Below, one piece after another: positions 53,214 through 62,009 of a stretch of DNA of 64,000 nucleotides. Each line of letters begins with the position of its first letter. Position 1 is the stretch's first letter. The notes under the pieces were generated by a model that saw only the letters and a program-made list of their open reading frames with translations, was not told the DNA's origin and ran no database searches. Both the position numbers and the translations under genes were made by a program. Origin of the DNA: Thermogemmatispora aurantia. Lineage in GTDB: Bacteria; Chloroflexota; Ktedonobacteria; Ktedonobacterales; Ktedonobacteraceae. The DNA is taken from contig NZ_BKZV01000005.1 in assembly GCF_008974285.1 (NCBI RefSeq), positions 248,001 through 312,000 on the forward strand, read 5' to 3'.

Positions 53214-53793
53214 GGTCTGACTCCTTTCAAGACTCTCCTGGGTATCATCCTTGACTCGCTCACTCGTGTCTCGTCCTGTATAGTCAGCGCGCTGCCTTCC
53301 GCCCGCTTGCTAGCTGGTCGCTGGCCAGCTCACGGTGAAGACAGACAGGCCGATCACCACAACGCGCGCAGATCGCCAGCGCGTAACCAACCACCTGGAG
53401 GCGAGCGCGCCGTACTGAGTAAACGAGGCCCGGCCTGCGCTCCTTATCTGGCTCCTTCCACTTTCCTCTGCCGGGGAAGGCTGGTGCTCTGCACTGTCTG
53501 CCTGAGAGCAGTATAGGCAGACGTCGCGGCAATGGCCAGAGCAGATAGAAAGCAGATGCCAGTCAGTGAGATGACAGCTAGCTTCACCCCGGCTTGCGTA
53601 CCTTCCTTGGTATTGATGAGATTACAGCAATTGCGGTATCTCTGTAGTAGCTGTTCCAGCAAGACTCGACAAGATTGACAGCTTCTCCTGTCGCTCGGTA
53701 CAATTAGAAGAGAGTCAATCCTATCTGATTAGAGGGCTTCCACTGTTCGTGAAGTCGTCTGCGTTCACTGGAAGCAGCAGGTAACAGGTATAG
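53214..53793. other. Intergenic region, 580 nt, divergent
   Basis: Between GH9 (minus) and the ECF transporter (plus). It carries the ECF promoter (53675-53704). A 72-codon minus-strand frame (53444-53662) with one hydrophobic helix is not convincing. Otherwise nothing. Confidence 0.4.
53675..53704 (+). promoter_or_regulatory. Sigma-70 promoter for the ECF transporter operon
   Basis: -35 TTGACA (53675-53680), 18-nt spacer, -10 TACAAT (53699-53704), about 85 nt before the ATG. Confidence 0.75.
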
Positions 53794-55512
53794 ATGGTTA
53801 CTCATCCCGACAACACGAGAGATGCATCGCAGGACGCACCTCCGGCTGTTGCTGTCAAGGGATTGAGCTTTCGTTATCGCGCCCTCGATGAAGAGTCGCC
53901 CCCTGCGAAGAAGACCAGAAGAGCTGTCCCTGACTCCTCTGCTGCCGGGGCGGAGGTGGAGCCGCAGTATGCCATTCGGGATATTTCCTTCTCGCTCGCG
54001 CATGGGGAGCTTTTGCTCATTGCCGGGCCGAGTGGCTGTGGCAAGAGTACGCTGCTCAAGTGCCTCAATGGTCTCATCCCCCATACTTTCCGTGGTGAGC
54101 TGAGTGGGGAGATTTTGATCGAAGGGCGTTCTGCCGCGAGCATGAGCCTGCGTGAGCGGGCGCGTTACATCGGCACGATGTTGCAGGACCCTGAGAAGCA
54201 GATTGTCGGCAGCACGGTTGAGCAGGAGGTCGCTTTCGGCCTGGAAAACCTGAATGTGCCACGCGCTGAGATTCGTCGGCGAATCGAGGCTGTCCTGCAG
54301 CGTCTCCATCTGGAGGCCTACCGTCAAGAGGCGACCTTTGCCCTCTCAGGCGGGCAGCGCCAACAGGTAGCAGCGGCTGGGGTCCTGGTGATGCAGCCTT
54401 CGATCTTTCTCTTTGATGAGCCGTTTGCTAATCTGGATGCGCGTGCTATCGATGAGCTGGAAGAGCTGATCAATGGACTGCGTGCCGAGGGGCGGGCCGT
54501 CATTATTGTGGAACATCGCGTGGAGGAGACCCTCAAGCTGCGCCCCGATAAGGTGCTCTTAATGCGGGACGGGCGACAGGTCTTCCTGGGCGATGGGCAG
54601 TCTTTCCTGGAAGTGGCTGATCCGGAGCAGGTGAAGCTGCCGATCGAGGCAACGCTACGCCGAGCCGCCGAGCCGCGTCAGGTGGTAGAGCAGCTTGTGC
54701 GCCCGATTGTTACCAGGCGCGCGGCGACGACGGAGGCTGGTACGGACGGGCCGGTGCTGGTCTTCCAGGATGTCCACTATCGCTATGAGGCCGACGGCGA
54801 GGAGATCCTGCACGGTATCTCGTTTGAGGTGCGCCGCGGCGAGACGATTGCCCTGCTTGGGCCGAATGGGGCCGGTAAGACCACCCTGGTGAAGCAGGCA
54901 CTGGGATTGCTGCGTCCGACGGCAGGCGCGGTCTTTCTCTATGGAGAGGATACGCGCAAACTCAGCGTGGCGCAGCTGGCGGCGCGTATCGGCTACGTCT
55001 TCCAAAGTCCAAGCGCCATGCTCTTCGCCCCTACAGTTCAGAAGGAGCTGAGCTTCGGCCCCGAGAATCTACGCTTCCCTCCTGAGCGGCTCCAACGCGC
55101 TGTTCAGCGGGCAGCCGAGGCCCTGGATGTAGCCCGTTTTGCTGAGCGCTCGCCTCTTTCGCTCAGCTTCGGACAGCAGAAACGGGTCAGCATCGCTTCA
55201 GTGCTGGCGATGGAGAGCCGTATCCTGTTGCTGGACGAGCCGACGGCGGGCCAGGATTATCGTTCTTATATCTCCTTTATGGAGCATCTGCGGGAGCTTC
55301 CTGAGCTGGATGCTCTCCTCTTCATTACGCATGATCTCGATCTGGCGCTGCGTTATACTCAGCGCGTTCTTCTCCTCAAGGATGGCCATCTGGTGGCTGA
55401 TGGAGCACCGCTAGAGGTGCTGGCCGATCAGACCCTGCTGGAAAGCTGTAACTTGCGCCCTACTTCGCTCTTGCGCTACCTGCTGACGGAAGGTAGCCGC
55501 AGCCTGGCGTGA
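53794..55512 (+). CDS. ECF transporter ATPase, two fused ATP-binding domains
   Basis: 572 residues. Domain 1: Walker A GPSGCGKSTLL (about 80), signature LSGGQRQQ (about 185), Walker B IFLFDEPFANLD. Domain 2: GPNGAGKTTL (about 355), LSFGQQKR (about 457), LLLDEPTAGQD. The second signature has Phe where Gly is usual (LSGGQ). Fused EcfA1-A2 proteins power an ECF importer with the S component and EcfT downstream. The insert ESPPAKKTRRAVPDS before the first Walker A is a low-complexity extra. Start ATG 53794 has GCAGGTAACAGG upstream; ribosome binding site moderate. Confidence 0.92.
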   Translation: MVTHPDNTRDASQDAPPAVAVKGLSFRYRALDEESPPAKKTRRAVPDSSAAGAEVEPQYAIRDISFSLAHGELLLIAGPSGCGKSTLLKCLNGLIPHTFRGELSGEILIEGRSAASMSLRERARYIGTMLQDPEKQIVGSTVEQEVAFGLENLNVPRAEIRRRIEAVLQRLHLEAYRQEATFALSGGQRQQVAAAGVLVMQPSIFLFDEPFANLDARAIDELEELINGLRAEGRAVIIVEHRVEETLKLRPDKVLLMRDGRQVFLGDGQSFLEVADPEQVKLPIEATLRRAAEPRQVVEQLVRPIVTRRAATTEAGTDGPVLVFQDVHYRYEADGEEILHGISFEVRRGETIALLGPNGAGKTTLVKQALGLLRPTAGAVFLYGEDTRKLSVAQLAARIGYVFQSPSAMLFAPTVQKELSFGPENLRFPPERLQRAVQRAAEALDVARFAERSPLSLSFGQQKRVSIASVLAMESRILLLDEPTAGQDYRSYISFMEHLRELPELDALLFITHDLDLALRYTQRVLLLKDGHLVADGAPLEVLADQTLLESCNLRPTSLLRYLLTEGSRSLA

Positions 55513-55654
55513 GGGGCGAAGGTGAGTAGAGCTGTCCGCTCTTCTCCACTGATTTGATTCTTCCTGTGACTGTCGTCCCTGGTCTGTGTGATGTCTGTGT
55601 GATCCCAAGGATCTGCGATCATCGCGATCATTCAGAAAGGAGTTCATTGTTTTT

Positions 55655-56242
55655 ATGGCTACGACCGAGAAAGAGAACCTGCGTGAGCGCGAGGTCACAA
55701 GCCGGGTCTGGGGTATTGGAGTCCGGCACATTGTCTACATGGCGCTCGGGGCGGCGCTCTATGGCATTTTCAGCTACTTCACCAATATTCTCCAGCTGCC
55801 CAGCGCGGGCAATGTCTCGTTCCGCCCGGCCATCGTCATCCCCCTCTTTTTCGGGGCCGTCTTTGGTCCCTGGGTGGGCCTCTTCTCCGGTGGGGTGGGC
55901 AATCTCTTGGGCGACTACATCTCGGGCTATGGGGTCTACTGGAACTGGGATGTGGGCAATGCTCTGATCGGCTTCATCGCTGGCCTGGTGGTCTACTTGA
56001 CCTGGGGCATCTACCGCCATTCGCGCTCTATTGTGCTGGCGGAGGTCTTCGCCGCCCTGGGCGTGATCATCGGGATTGGCTTCGCCTCCTATACGGAGAT
56101 CTGGCTCTCAAAGCTGACTTTCGTGACCGCTACGACTGGCTATTTTCTGCCAGCGGGCCTTTCCGACCTGATCAATGGCCTGATCCTCCTGCCTATTTTA
56201 CTGCTGGCCTACCGGGCGGCGGTGGCCCGCTTCGGGCGCTAG
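55655..56242 (+). CDS. ECF transporter substrate-binding (S) component
   Basis: 195 residues with about five to six transmembrane helices. The S-component pattern is visible: RHIVYMALGAALYGIFSYF with the Ala-x3-Ala helix contact for EcfT, and FRPAIVIPLFFGAVFGPWVG with GNLLGDYISGYG loops. AAAGGAG 9 nt upstream of ATG 55655. It captures a vitamin- or nucleobase-like micronutrient, but no riboswitch or pathway gene shows which. It is 142 nt after the ATPase gene. Confidence 0.85.
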   Translation: MATTEKENLREREVTSRVWGIGVRHIVYMALGAALYGIFSYFTNILQLPSAGNVSFRPAIVIPLFFGAVFGPWVGLFSGGVGNLLGDYISGYGVYWNWDVGNALIGFIAGLVVYLTWGIYRHSRSIVLAEVFAALGVIIGIGFASYTEIWLSKLTFVTATTGYFLPAGLSDLINGLILLPILLLAYRAAVARFGR

Positions 56243-56472
56243 TGGTCTGCCACCTGGCGGCCTCAGCTTAGAGACTCCCGTAATCGTCAGGAGAGGAGAG
56301 CTGAAGACCCTGGCTTTCGGCAGAGGTCTGATCAGTTGGGTCCTGTTCTAGGAGGCAAGGGAGGGAGCAGCGACAGAGATGATGGCCATGCGCCTCGGTT
56401 CGCCTCCTGTCGCTGCCTCTCTCCTCTCCTTGGTTCTCTCTGATTGAGGTGTGGTAGAAGGAAGGACGTGCT

Positions 56473-57384
56473 ATGTTGATAACACTCCCTTATGTCAAGC
56501 GTGATACGCCTATTCACCGCCTTGACCCTCGGGCCAAGCTGCTCTTGCTGCTGGCCTATGGCCTGGCGGCGGCTCAGACGTCGAATGTCTGGCTGATTCT
56601 GGCCGGCTTTGTGGGGGCTGCCTGCTACTATGGACTGGCGCGTCTTAAGTGGTCAGAGACAAGACGAGCCTGGCTTTTCATTATTTTCCTCAATGTGATC
56701 CTTGTCTTTGGCAACTACTTTCTCTCCGGCGGGGCCATTGTGCAGGGCATCGACCTGAGCCATCAGCATCAGTTGTTCTCGCTGCCGTTTCTCGGCTTTC
56801 TGAACCATCCTCCCTACATTGGCCCGAAGCCACTGGTCTTCAGCGTGGAGAGCATAACCTACATGCTGACGATGGGCCTGCGCAACTTCAGCATTGCCTT
56901 CCTGGCGGTGGCGATCCCCTATACCACTAATCCTGGCCACATTGGGGTGGCTTTCAAGCAGCTGGGCCTGCCGGACCAGTTCGCCTACGCGATCGATCTT
57001 TCGTTCCGCTTTCTGCCAACGCTGGCGCGCGATTTCAGCGTGACGCTGGATGCTCAGCGCGCGCGGGGCTTCGAGCTGGATAAGCTGCGCGGCGGCATCT
57101 TTGGGAGGATTGCCCGCCTGGCCCCCCTGGTAGTGCCTATTGTGATCGGCTCGGTGGTGGGGGCGGAAGATATTGTTAATGCTATGGAGCTGCGTTGCTT
57201 TGGCGTGGGGAGACGCACCTGGCTGACAGAGCTGCAGACCCGCCCAGTTGATCGCCTGCTGATGGCCCTGGCCATGACCGTCTTTCTGCTGGTGACGGTG
57301 CTGAACATTCTGGGCAACTTCTATACCAGTGGTCCGCTGCACATCCTCCATGAGCAGGGCCTGCCAGCTTTTCTCCTGCATTGA
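56473..57384 (+). CDS. ECF transporter transmembrane protein EcfT
   Basis: 303 residues, about six helices. The start DTPIHRLDPRAKLLLLLAY is diagnostic. The coupling helices normally carry two Ala-Arg-Gly motifs: the first is intact (DAQRARGFELD), the second reads MELRCFG, with Cys replacing Gly. EcfT links S component to the ATPase. Gene is 230 nt after the S gene. A GC-rich hairpin with T-tail ends the unit. Confidence 0.93.
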   Translation: MLITLPYVKRDTPIHRLDPRAKLLLLLAYGLAAAQTSNVWLILAGFVGAACYYGLARLKWSETRRAWLFIIFLNVILVFGNYFLSGGAIVQGIDLSHQHQLFSLPFLGFLNHPPYIGPKPLVFSVESITYMLTMGLRNFSIAFLAVAIPYTTNPGHIGVAFKQLGLPDQFAYAIDLSFRFLPTLARDFSVTLDAQRARGFELDKLRGGIFGRIARLAPLVVPIVIGSVVGAEDIVNAMELRCFGVGRRTWLTELQTRPVDRLLMALAMTVFLLVTVLNILGNFYTSGPLHILHEQGLPAFLLH

Positions 57385-57395
57385 GTTGGCAGTGG

Positions 57396-57445
57396 GCGAG
57401 GCCGGTCCCTCCCGATGACTCCTCCAACCGGCCTCGCTCTCTTTG
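57396..57445 (+). terminator. Terminator of the ECF operon
   Basis: Perfect 11-bp stem GCGAGGCCGGT (57396-57406) and ACCGGCCTCGC (57427-57437), 20-nt loop, followed by TCTCTTTGG. It starts 12 nt after the ecfT stop. Confidence 0.75.
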
Positions 57446-57545
57446 GACTGACCTCGGGAGGCTGAACTGCAGGCCAGATGGCCCAGGCCGTGCCGGGACT
57501 CGGCTTCTCTTGCTATGATATAGACGACAGCTTGTTTTTAGGCGA

Positions 57546-58457
57546 ATGAGGTCCCGGATGAGACGTACGTTTCTGACACGCCTGCGGATCAATGGCTCCT
57601 ATTATGTGCTTGGGGGACTCCTGTTGCTGCTCGGCGCACCGCTCTATCAGTGGCTCTGGCTGCTGCCGCACGGCTATGGGGAGGCCCTGGCTGCCGCCAA
57701 CCGTGGTCAGTTGGCGGTCTATGTCCTCTGGCTTCATCTCCATGTGTGGTCTTTCGCTTTCTATCGCCTGCTCCAGATGGTGGCCTTTGCTCTCACTCTC
57801 AGCCTGCCTTTCACGCTCTTTCGCATCATTGTTGCCCAGGAGGTCTTGGGACGCGACGAGGAGGGGGCCGGTGTGGCAACAGGCGAGGAAGAGGAAGCCC
57901 TCCCTGCCGCAGAGATGGAGATCGCTGATGGCCCACAGACTGATGTTGCTGCCGGCGAGAAGCCGTTGCCGCAGACAGCCGAGGAACTGCTGGCCGTGCC
58001 TTGGCGCGGGAAAGGCTTCGCGGTCATCGCGGCCTGGAGCGGCATGTTGGGTATTCTCTTGCTGGTCTTAGGTAATCTGGCCAGTACGGTCTACCAGATA
58101 GGAGTGGCGCGCACTTTCACGGCTGAGGCAGCACTGACTCCGAGTTTTGCGCTGGTGGTGGAGATATGCACGCTCGTAAGCAATACGGCTGGCGGGCTGC
58201 TCCTGGCGCTGGCAACGCTGCTGTTCGGGTTCGTTATTGTGCGTAGTGGCCTGCAGCTCTGGCCGCCGCTCTGGGTGGCCTTGGGCTATGTGGCGATTCT
58301 GCTGGCGCTCTTCCTGATTGGTAGTGCCGTGCAGGTGGCTCTGGCACCGTCCAGCGGTCAGGCGTTTTTGACGACACCGGCTTTCCTGCTCTTCGCTCTC
58401 TGGACTTTATGGCTGGGCCTCATCCTGGTACGGCTGCGACCCGCGCCTGCCTCCTGA
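57546..58457 (+). CDS. Polytopic membrane protein of unknown function
   Basis: 303 residues with about six hydrophobic helices in two blocks: YVLGGLLLLLGAPLYQWLWL and VWSFAFYRLLQMVAFALTLSL first, then GMLGILLLVLGNLAST, LALATLLFGFVIV, LGYVAILLALFLIGSAVQVAL and TPAFLLFALWTLWLGLILV. A 65-residue acidic insert (EEEEALPAAEMEIADG) separates them. I do not recognise the family. It lies after the ECF terminator and is presumably transcribed separately; a link to the transporter is only positional. Confidence 0.7.
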   Translation: MRSRMRRTFLTRLRINGSYYVLGGLLLLLGAPLYQWLWLLPHGYGEALAAANRGQLAVYVLWLHLHVWSFAFYRLLQMVAFALTLSLPFTLFRIIVAQEVLGRDEEGAGVATGEEEEALPAAEMEIADGPQTDVAAGEKPLPQTAEELLAVPWRGKGFAVIAAWSGMLGILLLVLGNLASTVYQIGVARTFTAEAALTPSFALVVEICTLVSNTAGGLLLALATLLFGFVIVRSGLQLWPPLWVALGYVAILLALFLIGSAVQVALAPSSGQAFLTTPAFLLFALWTLWLGLILVRLRPAPAS

Positions 58458-58943
58458 CGCTGGAGGGCGGGTCGCCGCTCAGGCTAACGCAGTCCTCTCG
58501 CTCTCCTGCTCTCCTCCCTGCCTCTCCCCAAAAAAAGAAAGAAACGGGATATCTGAATCCCCACCACCGCGCCCACAGAGTGGTAGAGCGACTCCCGTCC
58601 CCTACAGTATAACCTAAATGCCTCTTGTAACACAAGATATATAGGAGAGATTGGATATAAGGTACCCCTGGTTCTCTGCCCCTCGTGTTGCAAGGAAGAG
58701 CTGCACTCACAACACTCGGCACGAGAGCCTTGGGAGCCTGAGTGAATAAGGCAGAGCTTTTGAGCGTAACTGCACAAAAGTGTCCAGCGGTCTCAGGGAT
58801 CTGTCCCGGTTCGCTGAGGAGCAATTGTCGCCCATTCCCGTCTCGCGTTTCCTGGGGAGGGAGCGAAGTGGGACCGACCCGCCAGTTTGCTGCGTCTCTC
58901 GCGTCGCCTCCCAGCGGGCCGGCCTCGGATCGTGGACCTAAGC
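58458..58943. other. Intergenic region with candidate small RNA, 486 nt
   Basis: Convergent gap. The 58530-58635 part holds a candidate minus-strand RNA gene (listed separately). CTTGTAACACAAG (58624-58636) is an inverted repeat at the -35. The rest shows nothing supported. Confidence 0.4.
58530..58599 (-). ncRNA. Candidate small RNA with own promoter and terminator
   Basis: On the minus strand: -35 TTGTGT (58630-58635), 18-nt spacer, -10 TATACT (58606-58611), then about 70 nt ending in GGGAT-TCAGAT-ATCCC and the tract TTTCTTTCTTTTTTT (58530-58544). An ACCAC/GTGGT pairing lies in the body. No reading frame fits, and no minus-strand gene follows to be served by the promoter. No family is recognised; transcription is unproven. 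Confidence 0.4.
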
Positions 58944-59708
58944 TTAAGCGGGCGGCTCGTCGCTGGCGCCTGTCGAGGAAGACGGGCCTTTCTCCTCGTG
59001 GCTGCTCTCGCCGGAAGGACTGGCGGGGCTACTGCTGGCTGTCGACGAAGAGGCGCCGTAGATCAGGTCGGTCAGATCCTTATGCGTGCGCTCAAGGATG
59101 CTACGCAGGCGCGCCAGTCGGTTAGGGTCACCTACGGAGGAGCGTCCGGCGATCATGAAGAGGCGGGCCACCTCGCCGGCCTCCTGGCGCAGTGCCTGCA
59201 GCTCCGGCGACCAGGAGCGGCCCAGGGCACGCAGTGGCCAGCCTGGATCAGGACGTTCCGCCTCGCGCTGATGCTCGGCCAGAAAAGCGCGTCCAGCTTC
59301 GGTGATCGTATAGACCTTGCGCCCCTCGACCTCGCTAGAGGTAATGAAGCCGCGATCCTCCAGCATTTGTAGAGTTGGATAGATCGAGCCAGGACTAGGT
59401 GTATAAAAGCCGCCGGCCCGTTCTTCCAGCACCTTCATCATCTCGTAGCCGTGCATGGGGCGCTCTTGGAGCAGCTCCAGCAAGACATATTTCAGATCGC
59501 CGCGTCCGAAGACCCGCAGCCGCTCAAAGAAAGCAGCGGGGCCGTGAGGGCCCCGGCCATGTGGGCCGGGGCCATGGGGGCCGAATGGGGGCCGCCCGCG
59601 GCGCGCCTGCCAAAAAGGAGGAAAAGGTGGGGTAGGAGGGCGCTGCCAGGGGAAGGGGCCACCTTCATCCCAGCCGTAGTACTGCCAGGCAAAGCGTCGG
59701 CCAAACAT
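58944..59708 (-). CDS. PadR-family transcriptional regulator
   Basis: 254 residues from ATG 59708, with AAAGGAG 10 nt upstream (the frame to 59939 covers the operator and is not coding). A Pro/Gly/His-rich N-terminus (RPPFGPHGPGPHGRGPHGP) is followed by the winged helix: GDLKYVLLELLQERPMHGYEMMKVLEERAGGFYTPSPGSIYPTLQ and VEGRKVYTITEAGRAFL, the PadR hallmarks. A helical dimerisation part and a Ser-rich tail follow. It likely represses its own gene through two identical palindromes upstream. The inducer is unknown. Confidence 0.88.
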   Translation of the reverse strand: MFGRRFAWQYYGWDEGGPFPWQRPPTPPFPPFWQARRGRPPFGPHGPGPHGRGPHGPAAFFERLRVFGRGDLKYVLLELLQERPMHGYEMMKVLEERAGGFYTPSPGSIYPTLQMLEDRGFITSSEVEGRKVYTITEAGRAFLAEHQREAERPDPGWPLRALGRSWSPELQALRQEAGEVARLFMIAGRSSVGDPNRLARLRSILERTHKDLTDLIYGASSSTASSSPASPSGESSHEEKGPSSSTGASDEPPA

Positions 59709-60110
59709 GAAACTGTACTCCTTTCTCTTCGCGATCTCCAGCGCTGGGCCTTTGCGAGGGATCTCTACGCTCGCAGGGCTGACTACGGCGCCCGAGATAA
59801 CGATATATCGAAAACCACTGTGCTCAGTATAACGATATATCGTATCCATGTCAAGGGCCCGAAGCTGCCTGCTTGCAGAAGGGAGGGAGGCGTGATAGGA
59901 TAAATTGACGAAAAGGGAGCAGAGGGAGAGCCAGCTCACCAGCCAGTGCAGCGTAGACAGCAGCCAAACATACCCCGCGACGGTAGAGAGCCGAGAGACT
60001 TGTCGACAGCATTCACCGACCGTGTATAGTTTCTCTTAGGTTAGGGAAATCTGAAGAGAGGTAGACGTCGTTTGTCAGTTAAGACTGGAATCAGCCACAG
60101 GAGATGTGAG
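59709..60110. other. Divergent intergenic region, 402 nt
   Basis: Between the padR-type gene and yvcK. Contains the two operator palindromes (listed). Leader for yvcK begins here; no clear promoter pair toward yvcK was found. Confidence 0.4.
59799..59844. promoter_or_regulatory. Two CGATATATCG palindromes, probable PadR operators
   Basis: TAACGATATATCG appears at 59798-59810 and again at 59830-59842, the second extended to ACGATATATCGT. Centres are 32 bp apart, close to three helical turns, so two dimers could sit on one face. They lie 91-135 nt upstream of the PadR start. Confidence 0.75.
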
Positions 60111-61139
60111 GTGCCAGAACAGTATTATCGCCCAGGAGAGCGGCACGTCGGAAAGCGAGTCGTCACCATTGGCGGAGGCTCTGGAACCTTCGCCCTCCTT
60201 TCGCATCTCAAAAAGTACCCGTATAACATCAGTGCCATCGTCACCATGTCGGACAGCGGAGGGAGTTCGCGTCGCCTCATGGATGAATTTCGGCGTCAAT
60301 TACCGCTGGGGGACCTGCGGATGTCGCTTGTGGCCCTGGCGCGCAATGGCGCGCTGTGGCGTGAGGTCTTTATGCACCGCTTTGAGAGCACAGATGAACA
60401 GGGAGAGGGGAAAGGAGGAGTTGGTGGCCACAGTCTGGGGAATCTCATTCTCAAGGGTCTCCAGGATATCAACAATGGCGACCTCATGCTGGCCATTGAG
60501 GATGCGCAAGAGCTGCTCAATACTGCCGGGCGGGTGCTGCCAGTCACCCTGACGCAGACGACCATCTGCGCCGACCTGGAGGATGGCACCACTATTTGTG
60601 GCGAAACCGAGATTGACACGCGTGGCAAAAAGAACCTGGGGCCACTATCGCCCATTGTCCGCCTGCGTATGGTGCCCGAGGATGCTCCGGCCTGTCCCCA
60701 GGCCATTCGCGCCATCCGCCGGGCTGATGTCATCATCATTGGCCCGGGCGATCTCTACACGAGTCTCATTCCTAATCTCCTCGTCAAGGACATTGCGCGC
60801 GCCGTGCGTGAGTCCGAGGCTGAGAAGGTCTATGTCTGCAATCTCATGACCAAGCACGGAGAGACTGACGGCTACAAAGCCTCCGATTTTGTCAGCGAGA
60901 TCCATCGCTACCTGGGAGGCCGTGTCGACCGGGTGATCGTCAATGATGGCCCATTCCCTCCCGAAGTGCTCCGCACCTATGCCGAGGAGAAGAGCGAGCC
61001 GGTGGCCGTCGACCGCGCCCGTTTAGCGAAGCTCGTGCCAAACGTCGTCATCGGTCATTTCAATCTCGAAGATGACATGTTGGCTCGCCATGATCCCGAG
61101 CGTCTGGTGAGGGCTATTTTCCCATCTGATCCCTTCTAG
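60111..61139 (+). CDS. yvcK: YvcK/CofD-like gluconeogenesis factor
   Basis: 342 residues from GTG 60111 (AGGAG 7 nt upstream); TTG 60072 is a longer alternative. Nucleotide-binding start VVTIGGGSGTFALLSHLK, MSDSGGSSRRLMDEF, PLGDLRMSL, HSLGNLILKGL, and GPGDLYTSLIPNLLV are the YvcK block pattern. In Bacillus YvcK binds UDP-GlcNAc and supports wall synthesis and growth on gluconeogenic carbon. It is usually next to rapZ and whiA; neither is here. Confidence 0.93.
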   Translation: MPEQYYRPGERHVGKRVVTIGGGSGTFALLSHLKKYPYNISAIVTMSDSGGSSRRLMDEFRRQLPLGDLRMSLVALARNGALWREVFMHRFESTDEQGEGKGGVGGHSLGNLILKGLQDINNGDLMLAIEDAQELLNTAGRVLPVTLTQTTICADLEDGTTICGETEIDTRGKKNLGPLSPIVRLRMVPEDAPACPQAIRAIRRADVIIIGPGDLYTSLIPNLLVKDIARAVRESEAEKVYVCNLMTKHGETDGYKASDFVSEIHRYLGGRVDRVIVNDGPFPPEVLRTYAEEKSEPVAVDRARLAKLVPNVVIGHFNLEDDMLARHDPERLVRAIFPSDPF

Positions 61140-61557
61140 CTCCAGCCTGCCTTGCTCTCTCTTCCGGCCTTGCCGCTTTTGCTTGCAGTTGGCCTCTCTC
61201 TGTCTTCGGGCCGAGCGGCGGCTGTCGGTCACCGCTGGGGCTGGGGCCGCGTTTTGAAGGCCGGGCCGGTCAGGCGCGGGCCGGTAGTGTAGCGGTCTGC
61301 CGTAAGATCAGCTGATCGCCCGCCAGAACACCAGCAGAGGAGCCTACCTTAGACGCGAAGCGAGGCCAGCGCTGCAGGCAGCTGCAAGCGGATGAGCGGC
61401 CTCGCCTCGTCTGGTGGCCAGCGCTCTCGCCTGCGCCCTCAACTGGGGAAGGAAGAAAACGAGGAGCTGCGACTACTGGGGTCTGGCTTGCTGCTCGATT
61501 CCTCGTGTCTCCCATCCTTCACCAGCCGGCTGAGCGCGTGCTGGCGCCTTCTTCCTG
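61140..61557. other. Intergenic region, 418 nt
   Basis: Convergent gap between yvcK and the GYD gene. GC-rich with short G-C inverted stretches (GGCCGGGCCGGTC near 61259). No gene or clear terminator. Confidence 0.3.
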
Positions 61558-61851
61558 CTACGGTAAGGTGCGGGCGATCTGCTCGAACTCCTCACGTGGG
61601 AACGCTCGCATGGTCTGGCTTCGTAGGCTGCCTTGAGCGATGATGCCAAGAATCAAGCGCGCGGCAGTCTGATCGTCAGGAGCCTCGGTAATGATGACAT
61701 AGTCGTACTGGCCCATGACAAGATAGAAGCCGATAAGCCTGCCTCCTGCTTCCTGGAGCGCCTTCTCGAACATCTGAAGACGTTCGGGGGCATTCTTGGC
61801 TTCCCTGATCCCTTGCTCGGTTAGATTGACCAGACTGATGTAGGTTGGCAT
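61558..61851 (-). CDS. GYD-domain protein
   Basis: 97 residues from ATG 61851, with GAGGAGGT upstream. MPTYISLVNLTEQGI, GGRLIGFYLVMGQYDYVIITEAPDD and the closing helix are the GYD fold (a ferredoxin-like dimer related to AsnC effector domains). Common in bacteria, function unknown. It is followed by nothing on the same strand. Confidence 0.9.
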   Translation of the reverse strand: MPTYISLVNLTEQGIREAKNAPERLQMFEKALQEAGGRLIGFYLVMGQYDYVIITEAPDDQTAARLILGIIAQGSLRSQTMRAFPREEFEQIARTLP

Positions 61852-62009
61852 TGAAGGACCTCCTCGCCCTTGACAGGTCTTCAACTCAAGATAGAGCGCT
61901 ACGGGGTCAGCCTTCTGTTGCAATTGTACATTCCCAGTTGCACTTTCACAAGCTCTACTGCCAGCCTGTCAATCCTTTCTTAACCAGTAATTCTCCAGCT
62001 GTCTCTCTT

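Noticed and set aside
53444..53662. 72-residue minus-strand protein with one hydrophobic helix
   Set aside because: TTG start without a ribosome binding site, no homology cue; kept as unlabelled intergenic DNA.
58570..58600. tRNA-like AGTGGTAGAGC on the plus strand
   Set aside because: Resembles a D-arm, but no T arm or matching acceptor follows; the minus-strand sRNA reading explains the elements better.
58742..59125. 127-codon plus-strand frame
   Set aside because: Overlaps the PadR gene end and has basic, proline-rich shadow composition.
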